Positions 17,497-24,929 of a stretch of DNA of 64,000 bases are shown here, piece after piece (the stretch's first letter is position 1; every line of letters starts with the position of its first letter). Position numbers and translations under genes: made by a program. Origin of the DNA: Aureimonas sp. SA4125 (GTDB lineage: Bacteria; Pseudomonadota; Alphaproteobacteria; Rhizobiales; Rhizobiaceae); the NCBI RefSeq assembly GCF_019973775.1, contig NZ_AP025032.1, positions 4,706,501 to 4,770,500 on the forward strand, read 5' to 3'. The notes under the pieces were generated by a model. It ran no database searches and had not been told where the DNA came from. It saw nothing but the letters and a program-made list of their open reading frames with translations.

Positions 17497-18746
17497 CAGA
17501 TCGCCATCCCGAGATGCTTCGCCACCGTGTGCACGTCCTTGTCTCCGCGGCCGCAGAGGTTCATCACGATGATCTGGTCGCGCCCCATCTTCGGCGCGCG
17601 CTTGATCACTTCGGCGAGCGCGTGCGCCGGCTCCAGCGCCGGGATGATGCCCTCGGTGCGGGTCAGCATCTTGAAGGCTTCGAGCGCTTCCGTGTCCATG
17701 ATCGGCACGTATTCGACGCGGCCGGTATCCTTCAGCCAGGAATGCTCGGGCCCGATGCCGGGATAGTCGAGGCCGGCCGAGATCGAATGGCCCTCCTTGA
17801 TCTGGCCGTCGCCGTCCTGCAGCAGATAGGTGCGGTTGCCGTGCAGGACGCCCGGTGAGCCGGCGGTCAAAGAGGCGCAGTGCTCCTCGCCGTCGAGCCC
17901 CTTGCCGCCCGCCTCGACACCGACGATCGCGACGTCCTTGTCGTCGAGGAAGGGGTGGAAGAGGCCGATGGCGTTCGAGCCGCCGCCGACGGCGGCGACG
18001 AGGAGATCCGGCAGCCTGCCTTCCATCTCCAGCATCTGCTCGCGCGCCTCGCGGCCGATCACCGACTGGAACTCGCGCACGAGCTCAGGGTACGGATGCG
18101 GGCCGGCGGCGGTGCCGATCAGATAGTAGGTCGAGTCGACATTGGTCACCCAGTCGCGCAGCGCCTCGTTCATCGCGTCCTTCAGCGTGCCGTGGCCCGA
18201 CGTCACCGGCACCACCTCGGCGCCGAGCAGCTTCATGCGAAACACGTTCGGCGACTGCCGCTCGACATCGGTCGCGCCCATGTAGACGACGCAGGGAAAG
18301 CCGAAGCGCGCCGCGACCGTGGCGGCGGCAACGCCGTGCTGGCCGGCGCCCGTCTCGGCGATGATCCGCGTCTTGCCCATCTTGCGGGCGAGCAGGATCT
18401 GGCCGAGGCAGTTGTTGATCTTGTGGCTGCCGGTGTGGTTCAGCTCGTCGCGCTTGAAGTAGATCTTTGCGCCGCCGTCGAGTCCCTGCGCCGCCGCGAC
18501 GCCGCGCAGTTCCTCCGTCAGTCGCTCGGCGTAGTAGAGCGGCGACGGGCGGCCGGTGTAGTGCTTGTTGAGATGGGCGACCTCGGCCAGGAATTCCGGG
18601 TCGACGCGCGCCTCGTTCCAGGCCTCTTCGAGTTCGAGGATCAGCGGCATCAGCGTCTCGGCGACGAAACGTCCGCCATAGATGCCGAAGCGGCCCTCTT
18701 CGTCGGGTCCGGCGCGGAAGGAATTCGGGGCTGGGGTCTGGTTCAC
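17496..18746 (-). CDS. trpB: Tryptophan synthase beta chain
   Basis: TrpB condenses indole with serine using PLP. The 416-residue protein has the PLP lysine K109 in [24 protein letters not shown], and the glycine-rich phosphate loop [10 protein letters not shown]. It is the TrpB1 type that partners TrpA. Its ATG overlaps the trpF stop (ATGA), and its own TGA overlaps the ATG of the CBS/HEPN gene (TGATG). It ends normally with [11 protein letters not shown], so the insertion left trpB intact. Confidence 0.98.
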   Translation of the reverse strand: MNQTPAPNSFRAGPDEEGRFGIYGGRFVAETLMPLILELEEAWNEARVDPEFLAEVAHLNKHYTGRPSPLYYAERLTEELRGVAAAQGLDGGAKIYFKRDELNHTGSHKINNCLGQILLARKMGKTRIIAETGAGQHGVAAATVAARFGFPCVVYMGATDVERQSPNVFRMKLLGAEVVPVTSGHGTLKDAMNEALRDWVTNVDSTYYLIGTAAGPHPYPELVREFQSVIGREAREQMLEMEGRLPDLLVAAVGGGSNAIGLFHPFLDDKDVAIVGVEAGGKGLDGEEHCASLTAGSPGVLHGNRTYLLQDGDGQIKEGHSISAGLDYPGIGPEHSWLKDTGRVEYVPIMDTEALEAFKMLTRTEGIIPALEPAHALAEVIKRAPKMGRDQIIVMNLCGRGDKDVHTVAKHLGMAI

Positions 18747-19429
18747 GAGGCGCTCCGTTCCGGGTGCAGGCCTGCCCCGTTCATTCGGGCCTGATCCAGG
18801 GCGTCGAAGAAGCCGTGGATGAGGCCGGTGTCCTTGATGCCGGGGGCGCTTTCGACGCCCGACGACACGTCGAGTCCGGAAGGCTGCGTCCGGCTCAGCG
18901 CCTCGGCGATGTTGCCGGCATCGAGCCCTCCGGAGAGCATGTATTCGGCGCCAGCGTCAAGCGCGGCGAGAAGCGCCCAGTCGAAGGAAACGCCGTTGCC
19001 GCCGGGCAGGACCGAGCCTTTCGGTCGCTTGGCGTCGAGGAGAATCCGGTCGGCGATGCCGCGATAACGGTCGATCGTCTGGAGATCGCCGGCAGTGCCG
19101 ATGGACAGCGCCTTCATCACGGGAATGCCGGTGCGCTGGCGGATCTCGGCGACCCGTTCGGGCGTCTCGTGGCCGTGCAGCTGGATCATGTCGGGCCGCA
19201 CCCAGTCGGCGATCGCCTCGATCGTGGCATCGTCGGGATCGACGGTGACCACCACCAGCCTTGCAGGCGCCGCGACGCGAGGCCGCAGCGCGGCCATCTG
19301 CGCGACCGAAAGATGGCGCGGGCTCTTCTCGAAATGGATGAAGCCGACATGGCTCGCACCCCGTTCGAGCGCCGCTGCAATGGTCTCCGGCGTCCTCAGC
19401 CCGCAGATCTTGATGTCGAGAGGGGTCAT
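18743..19429 (-). CDS. trpF: Phosphoribosylanthranilate isomerase
   Basis: TrpF converts phosphoribosylanthranilate to CdRP in tryptophan synthesis. The 228-residue TIM barrel begins [13 protein letters not shown], with the catalytic Cys in KICGL. It also has [26 protein letters not shown] and the C-terminal [10 protein letters not shown] and [15 protein letters not shown], where Asp-Val-Ser-Ser-Gly-Val-Glu is diagnostic. Its stop overlaps trpB (ATGA) and its ATG overlaps the stop of the upstream orf198 (ATGA), so the whole set is tightly coupled. Confidence 0.96.
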   Translation of the reverse strand: MTPLDIKICGLRTPETIAAALERGASHVGFIHFEKSPRHLSVAQMAALRPRVAAPARLVVVTVDPDDATIEAIADWVRPDMIQLHGHETPERVAEIRQRTGIPVMKALSIGTAGDLQTIDRYRGIADRILLDAKRPKGSVLPGGNGVSFDWALLAALDAGAEYMLSGGLDAGNIAEALSRTQPSGLDVSSGVESAPGIKDTGLIHGFFDALDQARMNGAGLHPERSAS

Positions 19430-20022
19430 GGCGAGCCACTGGTCTGTTCTTCGGCCTGCGTCAGGCCCGATATATCGAGAATGCCGTCCAAAGTGTCGAA
19501 ACGGCGGTGCCAGTCGTGGTGGCGGGCGGGGTCTATCCTGTCGCAGAGCGACGGAGCGCGCGCAACATAGTCCAGCGCCAGCGCCCGGGTCACTTCCTTG
19601 TCATAGCGGAAGATAGCGGCGTAGATATCGAAGTACAGCTTGACGAGTTCGGCATTCTGGCTGCCGAGCGTCAGCGCCGCCGTGGCGAAGCTCTCCGGCG
19701 AGGGCGGCACCTTGAACCGCCCCATGAAGGCGTCAGCCACCATGTTCCAGCCGGCATAGACGAGCACGCGCGGGTCAATGTCCGGCTGCGCATGGCCCGC
19801 CAGCTTCGCACCGGCGACCGTCTCGACGTCGCGTCGGTTGAGCACCTTCGTCACGGCCTCGAACATCCTGACGCGGGTCAGGTCGCGAAAGCGCCGCGCG
19901 TCAAATTCGGCGAAGGGCGTGGTGACCTTTGACAGCCGCAGCCTGCCGCCCGCGCGGCCATAGGCCAGGGCGGTCATCCCGGCAGCGTAGATCGCCAGCC
20001 CAGCGATGAGAGCTTGCCACAC
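19426..20022 (-). CDS. Uncharacterised membrane-anchored protein, first gene of the trp operon
   Basis: I do not recognise this 198-residue protein. Residues ~4-22 (ALIAGLAIYAAGMTALAYG) form one N-terminal membrane segment or uncleaved signal anchor. The rest is soluble, rich in charged and aromatic residues, with no cysteine motif until a single Cys in APSLCDRIDPARHHDWH. It is co-transcribed with trpF: its TGA overlaps the trpF ATG. A good promoter lies just upstream, so its expression should follow the tryptophan genes. No similarity to TrpF partners or attenuator peptides is visible (it has only four Trp and none in tandem). Confidence 0.75.
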   Translation of the reverse strand: MWQALIAGLAIYAAGMTALAYGRAGGRLRLSKVTTPFAEFDARRFRDLTRVRMFEAVTKVLNRRDVETVAGAKLAGHAQPDIDPRVLVYAGWNMVADAFMGRFKVPPSPESFATAALTLGSQNAELVKLYFDIYAAIFRYDKEVTRALALDYVARAPSLCDRIDPARHHDWHRRFDTLDGILDISGLTQAEEQTSGSP

Positions 20023-20052
20023 GGTCGGCCTCCCGGTCCCGGTCGAGCCACG

Positions 20053-20080
20053 ACTATAGACCTGACGCTGCGTCAGTCAA
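20053..20080 (-). promoter_or_regulatory. Promoter of the orf198-trpFB-trpA-accD-folC operon with spacer palindrome
   Basis: On the minus strand TTGACT (20080-20075) and TATAGT (20058-20053) are separated by 16 bases. Within the spacer and overlapping the -35 edge lies the perfect palindrome TGACGC-A-GCGTCA (20063-20075), placed as a repressor operator would be. The -35 box overlaps the stop codon of the upstream metallopeptidase gene. No leader peptide rich in Trp is visible between here and 20022. Confidence 0.6.
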
Positions 20081-20885
20081 AGACGATGGCGTGCAAGCCC
20101 GCGCCCTCGCGCTTCAGCCAGGCGCGCCCATGATCCATGTCGGGACAGAGATCCCGGCACAGCGCCCAGAACTTCGGGCCGTGGTTCATCTGGCGAAAAT
20201 GCGCCACTTCGTGCGCGGCCAGGTAATCGAGCACGGCAGGCGGCGCCATGACGATGCGCCAGGAGAAGGCGAGCCGCCGGTCGGCCGTGCACGAGCCCCA
20301 GCGGCTGGTCGTGTCCTTCAGCGTCAGCGCCGCCGGCTTCAGCCCGACGGCGGCGGCGTGGCGATCGACGGCCCCCTGCAGGTCGCGCCGGGCCTCGCGC
20401 TTCAGCGCGTCGACGACCCGCCGGGCGAGATGCTGGGGATCGCCGCCGACATGCAGAACCGTTTCGCCCGGGCCCGTTTCGAAACGCGAGACGCGGTGGC
20501 CGGGCGCATGGGCAATCCGCAAGCTTCCGCCGCGAAACGGCAGCAGCGCGCCTTCGGCGATGCGCACCGGCGCCGGTGCGGCGCCGAGGCGGCTTTCGGC
20601 CCAGCCCTTGTGACGCTCGATGAAGTCCAGAATGACCTTTGCCGACATTCTGGGTGGAGCCGTGACGGAAAGCGTCGTCGCGCCTGGCGAGAGCCGCATG
20701 ATCAGCCGCTTGGCGCGCGGATTGCGCCGGACGACGAGCGGCAGGCTCTGCGACGCGAACTCGACCATCGCCGGCAGCGTCTCGGGCTTGCCAGGCTTTG
20801 CTGGAGCCGGCGGACGGGTCAGGAAGGACGGTAGGCGCAGCGGCATGAGACCCGTTCGATTCGGCAGGACACCCGATTCAACCAT
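20073..20885 (-). CDS. SprT/YgjP-type (DUF45, M48 superfamily) metallopeptidase
   Basis: This zincin-like protein has about 270 residues from ATG 20885. The family core is complete: LPLVVRRNPRAKRLIMRLSP at the N-terminal beta region, TTSRWGSCTADRRLAFSWRI, then AAHEVAHFRQMNHGPKFW with the HExxH zinc site and the distal His. A frame open to 21077 is rejected because a terminator for the DUF2852 gene lies at 20894-20928. ATG 20885 follows the terminator, and ATG 20846 is also possible. Homologues are widespread single-gene proteins of poorly known substrate. Confidence 0.88.
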   Translation of the reverse strand: MVESGVLPNRTGLMPLRLPSFLTRPPAPAKPGKPETLPAMVEFASQSLPLVVRRNPRAKRLIMRLSPGATTLSVTAPPRMSAKVILDFIERHKGWAESRLGAAPAPVRIAEGALLPFRGGSLRIAHAPGHRVSRFETGPGETVLHVGGDPQHLARRVVDALKREARRDLQGAVDRHAAAVGLKPAALTLKDTTSRWGSCTADRRLAFSWRIVMAPPAVLDYLAAHEVAHFRQMNHGPKFWALCRDLCPDMDHGRAWLKREGAGLHAIVFD

Positions 20886-20893
20886 GCCCACCA

Positions 20894-20928
20894 CAAAAAA
20901 GCGACGGCGACCCGGAGGGCCGCCGTCA
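20894..20928 (-). terminator. Rho-independent terminator after the DUF2852 gene
   Basis: Read on the minus strand, the stem GACGGCG (20927-20921) pairs with CGCCGTC (20909-20903) around an 11-base loop, followed by GCTTTTTTG. It lies 40-75 bases after the DUF2852 stop and ends just before the metallopeptidase start, so it separates the two genes. Confidence 0.85.
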
Positions 20929-20970
20929 CAAGCGTCAGTCTGCCGTTCCGCCGGAGGCGGGCAGTGCCGA

Positions 20971-21399
20971 TCAACCGTCGATGGTCGTCCCGGTCGGGCC
21001 AGCCGCAGTGTTGCGGCGGGCCGACATGAAGCGGTCGAACTCCTCCTGGTCCTTGGCCCGGCGCAGTTCCCGCGCATAGGCCTCGAACTCGGCGCTCGCC
21101 TCCATCAGCCGGCGCCGCTCGGCGTCGAGCCGGGCAAGCTCCGTCTCGCGCCAGTCGTCGAAAGCGACGTTTCCGGTGCGGGGCGTGGCAAACGGCATGG
21201 AAGCGCCCGAGCGCTTCAGCCCGCCGAAGAACCGGTCGGTCGAACGATTGACGTCCGTCCGGAAGCTCTCGAGGCGCTCACCCCAGAGGATATAGGCGAT
21301 CATGGCCAGTCCAAGCGGCCAGTAGATCATGAAGCCGACCACCATCAGACCAATGGTCGCCGGTGTCCAGGCTGGACGAATCAAGGCGTGCGAAGACAT
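20971..21399 (-). CDS. DUF2852 family membrane protein
   Basis: The protein has 142 residues. The N-terminal part PAWTPATIGLMVVGFMIYWP continues into GLAMIAYILWGERL, giving one long or two short membrane segments. The second half is a charged helical region (WRETELARLDAERRRLMEAS followed by EFEAYARELRRAKDQEEFDRFM), likely a coiled coil. This arrangement is the alphaproteobacterial DUF2852 family, with no known function. The gene has its own terminator at 20894-20928. Confidence 0.88.
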   Translation of the reverse strand: MSSHALIRPAWTPATIGLMVVGFMIYWPLGLAMIAYILWGERLESFRTDVNRSTDRFFGGLKRSGASMPFATPRTGNVAFDDWRETELARLDAERRRLMEASAEFEAYARELRRAKDQEEFDRFMSARRNTAAGPTGTTIDG

Positions 21400-21565
21400 C
21401 AGTGCGCTTCCCTTTCAAGGAGACTGCGATGCACCAAGCATCGCGTGACTTTGAGATGGGAAGGATGAAATCCCGGCGCAAGAACATCGAAATATTTTTC
21501 GGCAGGTCTTGCGCCGGTTGGGTCTCTACAGTCTCCGCAAGGAGATAGGCTGCCGTGCCTGGACG

Positions 21566-23404
21566 TCAGGGCCTGCGCTGGCCACGCCGTGCGGGGGGCC
21601 GCCCCTTGAACCCCGCGCCACGCGGCGCCGTGGCGGACGGCGTCACTGGCGCGAGAGGGGGCTGAAGCGCCTCATCGAGGGCTGCAGTCGAGAGGGGCGC
21701 GACAGGCGTGTCGGCGACCTTCCCCGGCAGAACGTCCGCGGGGGTGACCGACGCCGGCGCGACGGATGCCAACAGCGCAGGTGTCGTGGGTGTCGTGGGC
21801 GTCGCGGCTGGCGGCGCGGAAACGGTCACGGCCGCCGTTGCGGGCTTCGCGCGGGCGACCTTCGGCGCCGCGGATCGTGCCGCGCGCAGAGCGGCGGCGG
21901 CGGGCGGCTTGGCGGCGGCAGTCGCCGGCGACTTGCCCTTGCGGCCGGCCGGCCGGTCCGCCGGCTTGTCCGTCCGCGGCGCAACAGTGGCAGCGGCAGG
22001 CTTTTTCGCCGCCTCTGCGGAGGGGGCCGGGGCGACCCTCTTCGGCGCCGCCGCCGCGGGCTCCTTGCCAGCTGGCGCGGCCGCGGCAAGGTCTGCGTCC
22101 ATGGCAACGGGCTTTGCCGGTTCGGCTGGCGCTGCCGGCGCCGGGCGCTTGCGAGGGAGCGCCGCGGCGGCATGGGTGGTGCCGTGCGTCAACGCGAAGT
22201 CGATGATGCGCGGGGCGATCTCGGCGCGGTAGCGCGAGCCGTTGAACACGCCGTAATGGCCGACCTTCGGCTGGAGGTAATGCACCCGCATGTCCTCGGG
22301 GATTCCGGTGCACAGGGTCTGCGCCGCCTGCGTCTGGCCGACGCCGGAAATGTCGTCGTTCTCGCCCTCGACCGTCAGGAGCGCGGTCCGCTCGATCGCG
22401 GTAAGGTCGATGCGCTTGCCCCGGTGCATCATCTCGCCCTTCGGCAGGGCATGGGTGATGAACACGGTCTCGACCGTCTGCAGGTAGAACTCGGCGGTGA
22501 GGTCCATGACGGCCATGTACTCGTCGTAGAACTCGCGGTGCTTTTCCGCCGAATCGCCGTCGTCCTTCACGAGGTGGCCGAAGAATTCCTTGTGCGCGTC
22601 GACATGCCGGTCGAGATTCATCGACATGAAGCCGGAGAGCTGCAGGAAGCCGGGATAGACGTCGCGCAGGAAGCCGGCATGCGGGAACGGCACCTTCATG
22701 ATCACATTGTCGCGGAACCAGCCGATGCCCTTGTCCATCGCGAGCTTGTTGACGACGGTCGGGTTGATGCGGGTGTCGATCGGCCCGCCCATCAACGTCA
22801 TCGTCGCGGGATAACAGGGGTCGTTCTCGGCCTCCATGTGCGCCACCGCCATCAGCACCGGCACGGCCGGCTGGCAGACGGCCATGACATGCGTGTCCGG
22901 CCCGAGGAAATGCAGCATCTCGACGACGTAGTCGACATAATCGTCGAGATCGAAGGAGCCCAGCGCCAGCGGCACCGTGCGGGCGTCCTCCCAGTCGGCG
23001 ATGTAGACGTCGGCATAGGGAAGCAGCGCCTCGACCGTGCCGCGCAGCAGCGTTGCGTAGTGGCCGGACATCGGCGCGACGATGAGGAAGCGCGGATCGG
23101 CCTTGTGCGTCCGTGGCAGCTGGCGTTCGAAATGCAGGAGCCGGGCGAACGGCTTCTGCCAGACGGGCTTGTCGATGACGGGAACGCGCAACCCGTTCAC
23201 CACGGTCTCGGTGATGCCGAATTGCGGCTTGCCGTAGACGCGCGTCGAGCGCTCGAAGACCTCGGCCATCGCCGCGAAGGTTCGCCCGGCCTCGGTATGC
23301 GAGATCGGGTTCAGCGGATGCTGGTAGAACATCCGGGCGGCATCGGCGAAGGCCCGGAGCGGGGCGATCGCCGCATGGTTCCATTCGTAGAAATGATACA
23401 ACAT
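21566..23404 (-). CDS. phaZ: Intracellular polyhydroxyalkanoate depolymerase with Ala/Pro/Lys-rich tail
   Basis: The enzyme hydrolyses stored polyhydroxybutyrate granules in the cytosol. The start at 23404 (MLYHFYEWNHAAI) has GGGAG 4 bases upstream. Residues 1-417 match the family: an alpha/beta hydrolase whose nucleophile box is AVCQPAVPVL rather than GxSxG, then NLDRHVDAHKEFFGHLV, VEGENDDISG (acid) and KVGHYGVFNGSRY (His). Residues 418-612 are an extra 195-residue low-complexity tail made mostly of Ala, Pro, Lys, Arg and Thr, like the tails of PhaF or AlgP. Relatives I recall end shortly after the GSRYRAEIAPRI motif, so the tail is unusual. It may bind granules or DNA; that is inference. 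Confidence 0.9.
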   Translation of the reverse strand: MLYHFYEWNHAAIAPLRAFADAARMFYQHPLNPISHTEAGRTFAAMAEVFERSTRVYGKPQFGITETVVNGLRVPVIDKPVWQKPFARLLHFERQLPRTHKADPRFLIVAPMSGHYATLLRGTVEALLPYADVYIADWEDARTVPLALGSFDLDDYVDYVVEMLHFLGPDTHVMAVCQPAVPVLMAVAHMEAENDPCYPATMTLMGGPIDTRINPTVVNKLAMDKGIGWFRDNVIMKVPFPHAGFLRDVYPGFLQLSGFMSMNLDRHVDAHKEFFGHLVKDDGDSAEKHREFYDEYMAVMDLTAEFYLQTVETVFITHALPKGEMMHRGKRIDLTAIERTALLTVEGENDDISGVGQTQAAQTLCTGIPEDMRVHYLQPKVGHYGVFNGSRYRAEIAPRIIDFALTHGTTHAAAALPRKRPAPAAPAEPAKPVAMDADLAAAAPAGKEPAAAAPKRVAPAPSAEAAKKPAAATVAPRTDKPADRPAGRKGKSPATAAAKPPAAAALRAARSAAPKVARAKPATAAVTVSAPPAATPTTPTTPALLASVAPASVTPADVLPGKVADTPVAPLSTAALDEALQPPLAPVTPSATAPRGAGFKGRPPARRGQRRP

Positions 23405-23528
23405 TTGCTCCCGCTCTTTCCGTCTTTTGGAAAACCTATCATCTTTGCCGCAATGCACAAAGCAGCGTTTGCTTTCCCGTCGGGAAAGCTTTTCTCGCGG
23501 TGAGCGGAAGGTCGCTGCGCCGAGGCTG

Positions 23529-23573
23529 CGTCTTCGCCCCTCTGGGAAGAAGTGCCGGCAGGGCGAAGAGGGG
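23529..23573. repeat. Partial copy of the palindromic repeat upstream of phaZ
   Basis: The sequence CGTCTTCGCCCCTCTGGGAA then GAAGTGCCGGCAGG is a diverged copy of the left arm at 4639-4674. CTTCGCCC at its start pairs with GGGCGAAG near 23561. It sits in the 341-base gap 23405-23745 between phaZ and the DUF1330 gene. That gap also holds a CCGCGG-CTTTTG-CCGCGG hairpin near 23606 but no gene. Confidence 0.6.
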
Positions 23574-23745
23574 CGCGCAGGGGTTCGAGACGGTGCACCG
23601 CGGCTTTTGCCGCGGCCCCTCTCCCGCCTCGCTGCACAAGGCACCCGGGGTCGAGCCGCTTTTCTCGACCCGTCCTTCGGACCCCGTCCGGGCGAGGAAT
23701 GGCGTCACGTCCGTCACTGACCGCCGAGAAGCCTTCGCACCGCCG

Positions 23746-24033
23746 TCAGGCGCCCTCAACGATCAGCATTTCCGCCTCGGCGCACTCCTGCCGGATCCTG
23801 GCGGCCGCCTGGTAGGCCGGGCTGTCGTAGCAGGCCTTGGCCGCCTCGACGCTTTCGAACTCGATGACGACGTTGCGGCCGCGCGCCGGCCCTTCGAGAT
23901 GCGTGACCGGCCCACCACGGGCAAGGAACTTTGCACCGAATTCGGCAAAGGCGGGCGCTGCCGTCGAGACGTAGTCCTTGTAGCGCTCGGGGTCGCGAAC
24001 GTCGACGCGGGCGATCCAGTAGGCCTTCGGCAT
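23746..24033 (-). CDS. DUF1330 domain-containing protein
   Basis: The protein has 95 residues of the dimeric alpha/beta-barrel fold. The family pattern is intact: KAYWIARVDVRDPERYKDYV at the start, FGAKFLARGGPVTHLEG in the middle, then VVIEFESVEAAKACYDSPAY. It follows pyrF by 20 bases and is likely co-transcribed. No enzymatic role is established for the family; ligand-binding or monooxygenase-like roles have been suggested. Confidence 0.92.
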   Translation of the reverse strand: MPKAYWIARVDVRDPERYKDYVSTAAPAFAEFGAKFLARGGPVTHLEGPARGRNVVIEFESVEAAKACYDSPAYQAAARIRQECAEAEMLIVEGA

Positions 24034-24053
24034 GGACGTGTCCTTTTCAGGGG

Positions 24054-24752
24054 TCAGGCAGCCGCCATCTCGGCGAGGATGGCGAGCGCGGCTTGGCGCC
24101 GGTCGGGCGCGGCGATGATCGGGCGGGCGACGACGAGGTGCGAGGCACCGTCGCGCAGCGCCTCGGCCGGGGTGGCGATGCGCTTCTGATCGCCGGCGGC
24201 GCTGCCGGCGGGGCGGATGCCGGGGGTGACGAGCGCCATGCCCGGACCGATCAGGCGGCGCAGCGCCGCCGCCTCCGCCGCCGAGGCGACGAGCCCGCCA
24301 ATGCCCGCGTCGCGCGCCTGGACCGCGCGCGCCGCCACGAGATCGGCGATGCCTCCGGCATAGCCCGAGGCGGCGAGATCGGCCTCGTCGAGCGAGGTGA
24401 GGACGGTGACGGCGAGAATGAGAAGGTTCGAACCCTCCGCCGCCTTGGCCGCGGCCGCCATGGCATGGGGATAGGCGTGGATCGTCGTCATCGCGGCGCC
24501 GAGCCGGGTAATGCTCTCGATGCCCTTTTCGACGGTATTGGCGATGTCGAGGAGCTTCATGTCGAGAAACACGTGCTTGCCCGCGCGCGCCAATTCCTCG
24601 ACCAGCGGCAGGCCGCCGGCGAAGACCAGCTGGTAGCCGATCTTGTATGTCGAGACGGCGTCGCCAAGCTCGGCGACGATCGCCTCGGCCTCGGCCCGCG
24701 AGGAGACGTCAAGGCCGACGATCAGCCTGTCGCGCAATGCGGTTGTAGTCAT
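24054..24752 (-). CDS. pyrF: Orotidine 5'-phosphate decarboxylase
   Basis: PyrF makes UMP from OMP, the last step of de novo pyrimidine synthesis. The 232-residue TIM barrel starts [18 protein letters not shown]. It has the catalytic block [15 protein letters not shown] (Lys-Asp network around residues 64-69) and the phosphate-gripper [21 protein letters not shown] followed by HLVVARPI. It is the first gene of a two-gene unit with the DUF1330 gene. Confidence 0.96.
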   Translation of the reverse strand: MTTTALRDRLIVGLDVSSRAEAEAIVAELGDAVSTYKIGYQLVFAGGLPLVEELARAGKHVFLDMKLLDIANTVEKGIESITRLGAAMTTIHAYPHAMAAAAKAAEGSNLLILAVTVLTSLDEADLAASGYAGGIADLVAARAVQARDAGIGGLVASAAEAAALRRLIGPGMALVTPGIRPAGSAAGDQKRIATPAEALRDGASHLVVARPIIAAPDRRQAALAILAEMAAA

Positions 24753-24929
24753 GTCCGTTTCCCCTCGTCGCCGCCGCGGCCGCTGCCTGGCCGCGCTCTG
24801 GCTGGAGCTAACGCAGCTTCAGGCCGCGATCAATGTGGCGCTGGAGGCGCCGAAGGCGATCAAATGTCGGCGGGGTCGCAAAGAGGCGTGATCGTCGGCC
24901 GGTTCGACACTCTCGTCCGGTCGGCGCGG

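Noticed and set aside
24411..24440. GGTTCGAACCC stretch resembling a tRNA T-arm
   Set aside because: It lies in the middle of pyrF and no acceptor or anticodon stems can be formed around it. No tRNA was found in the window.
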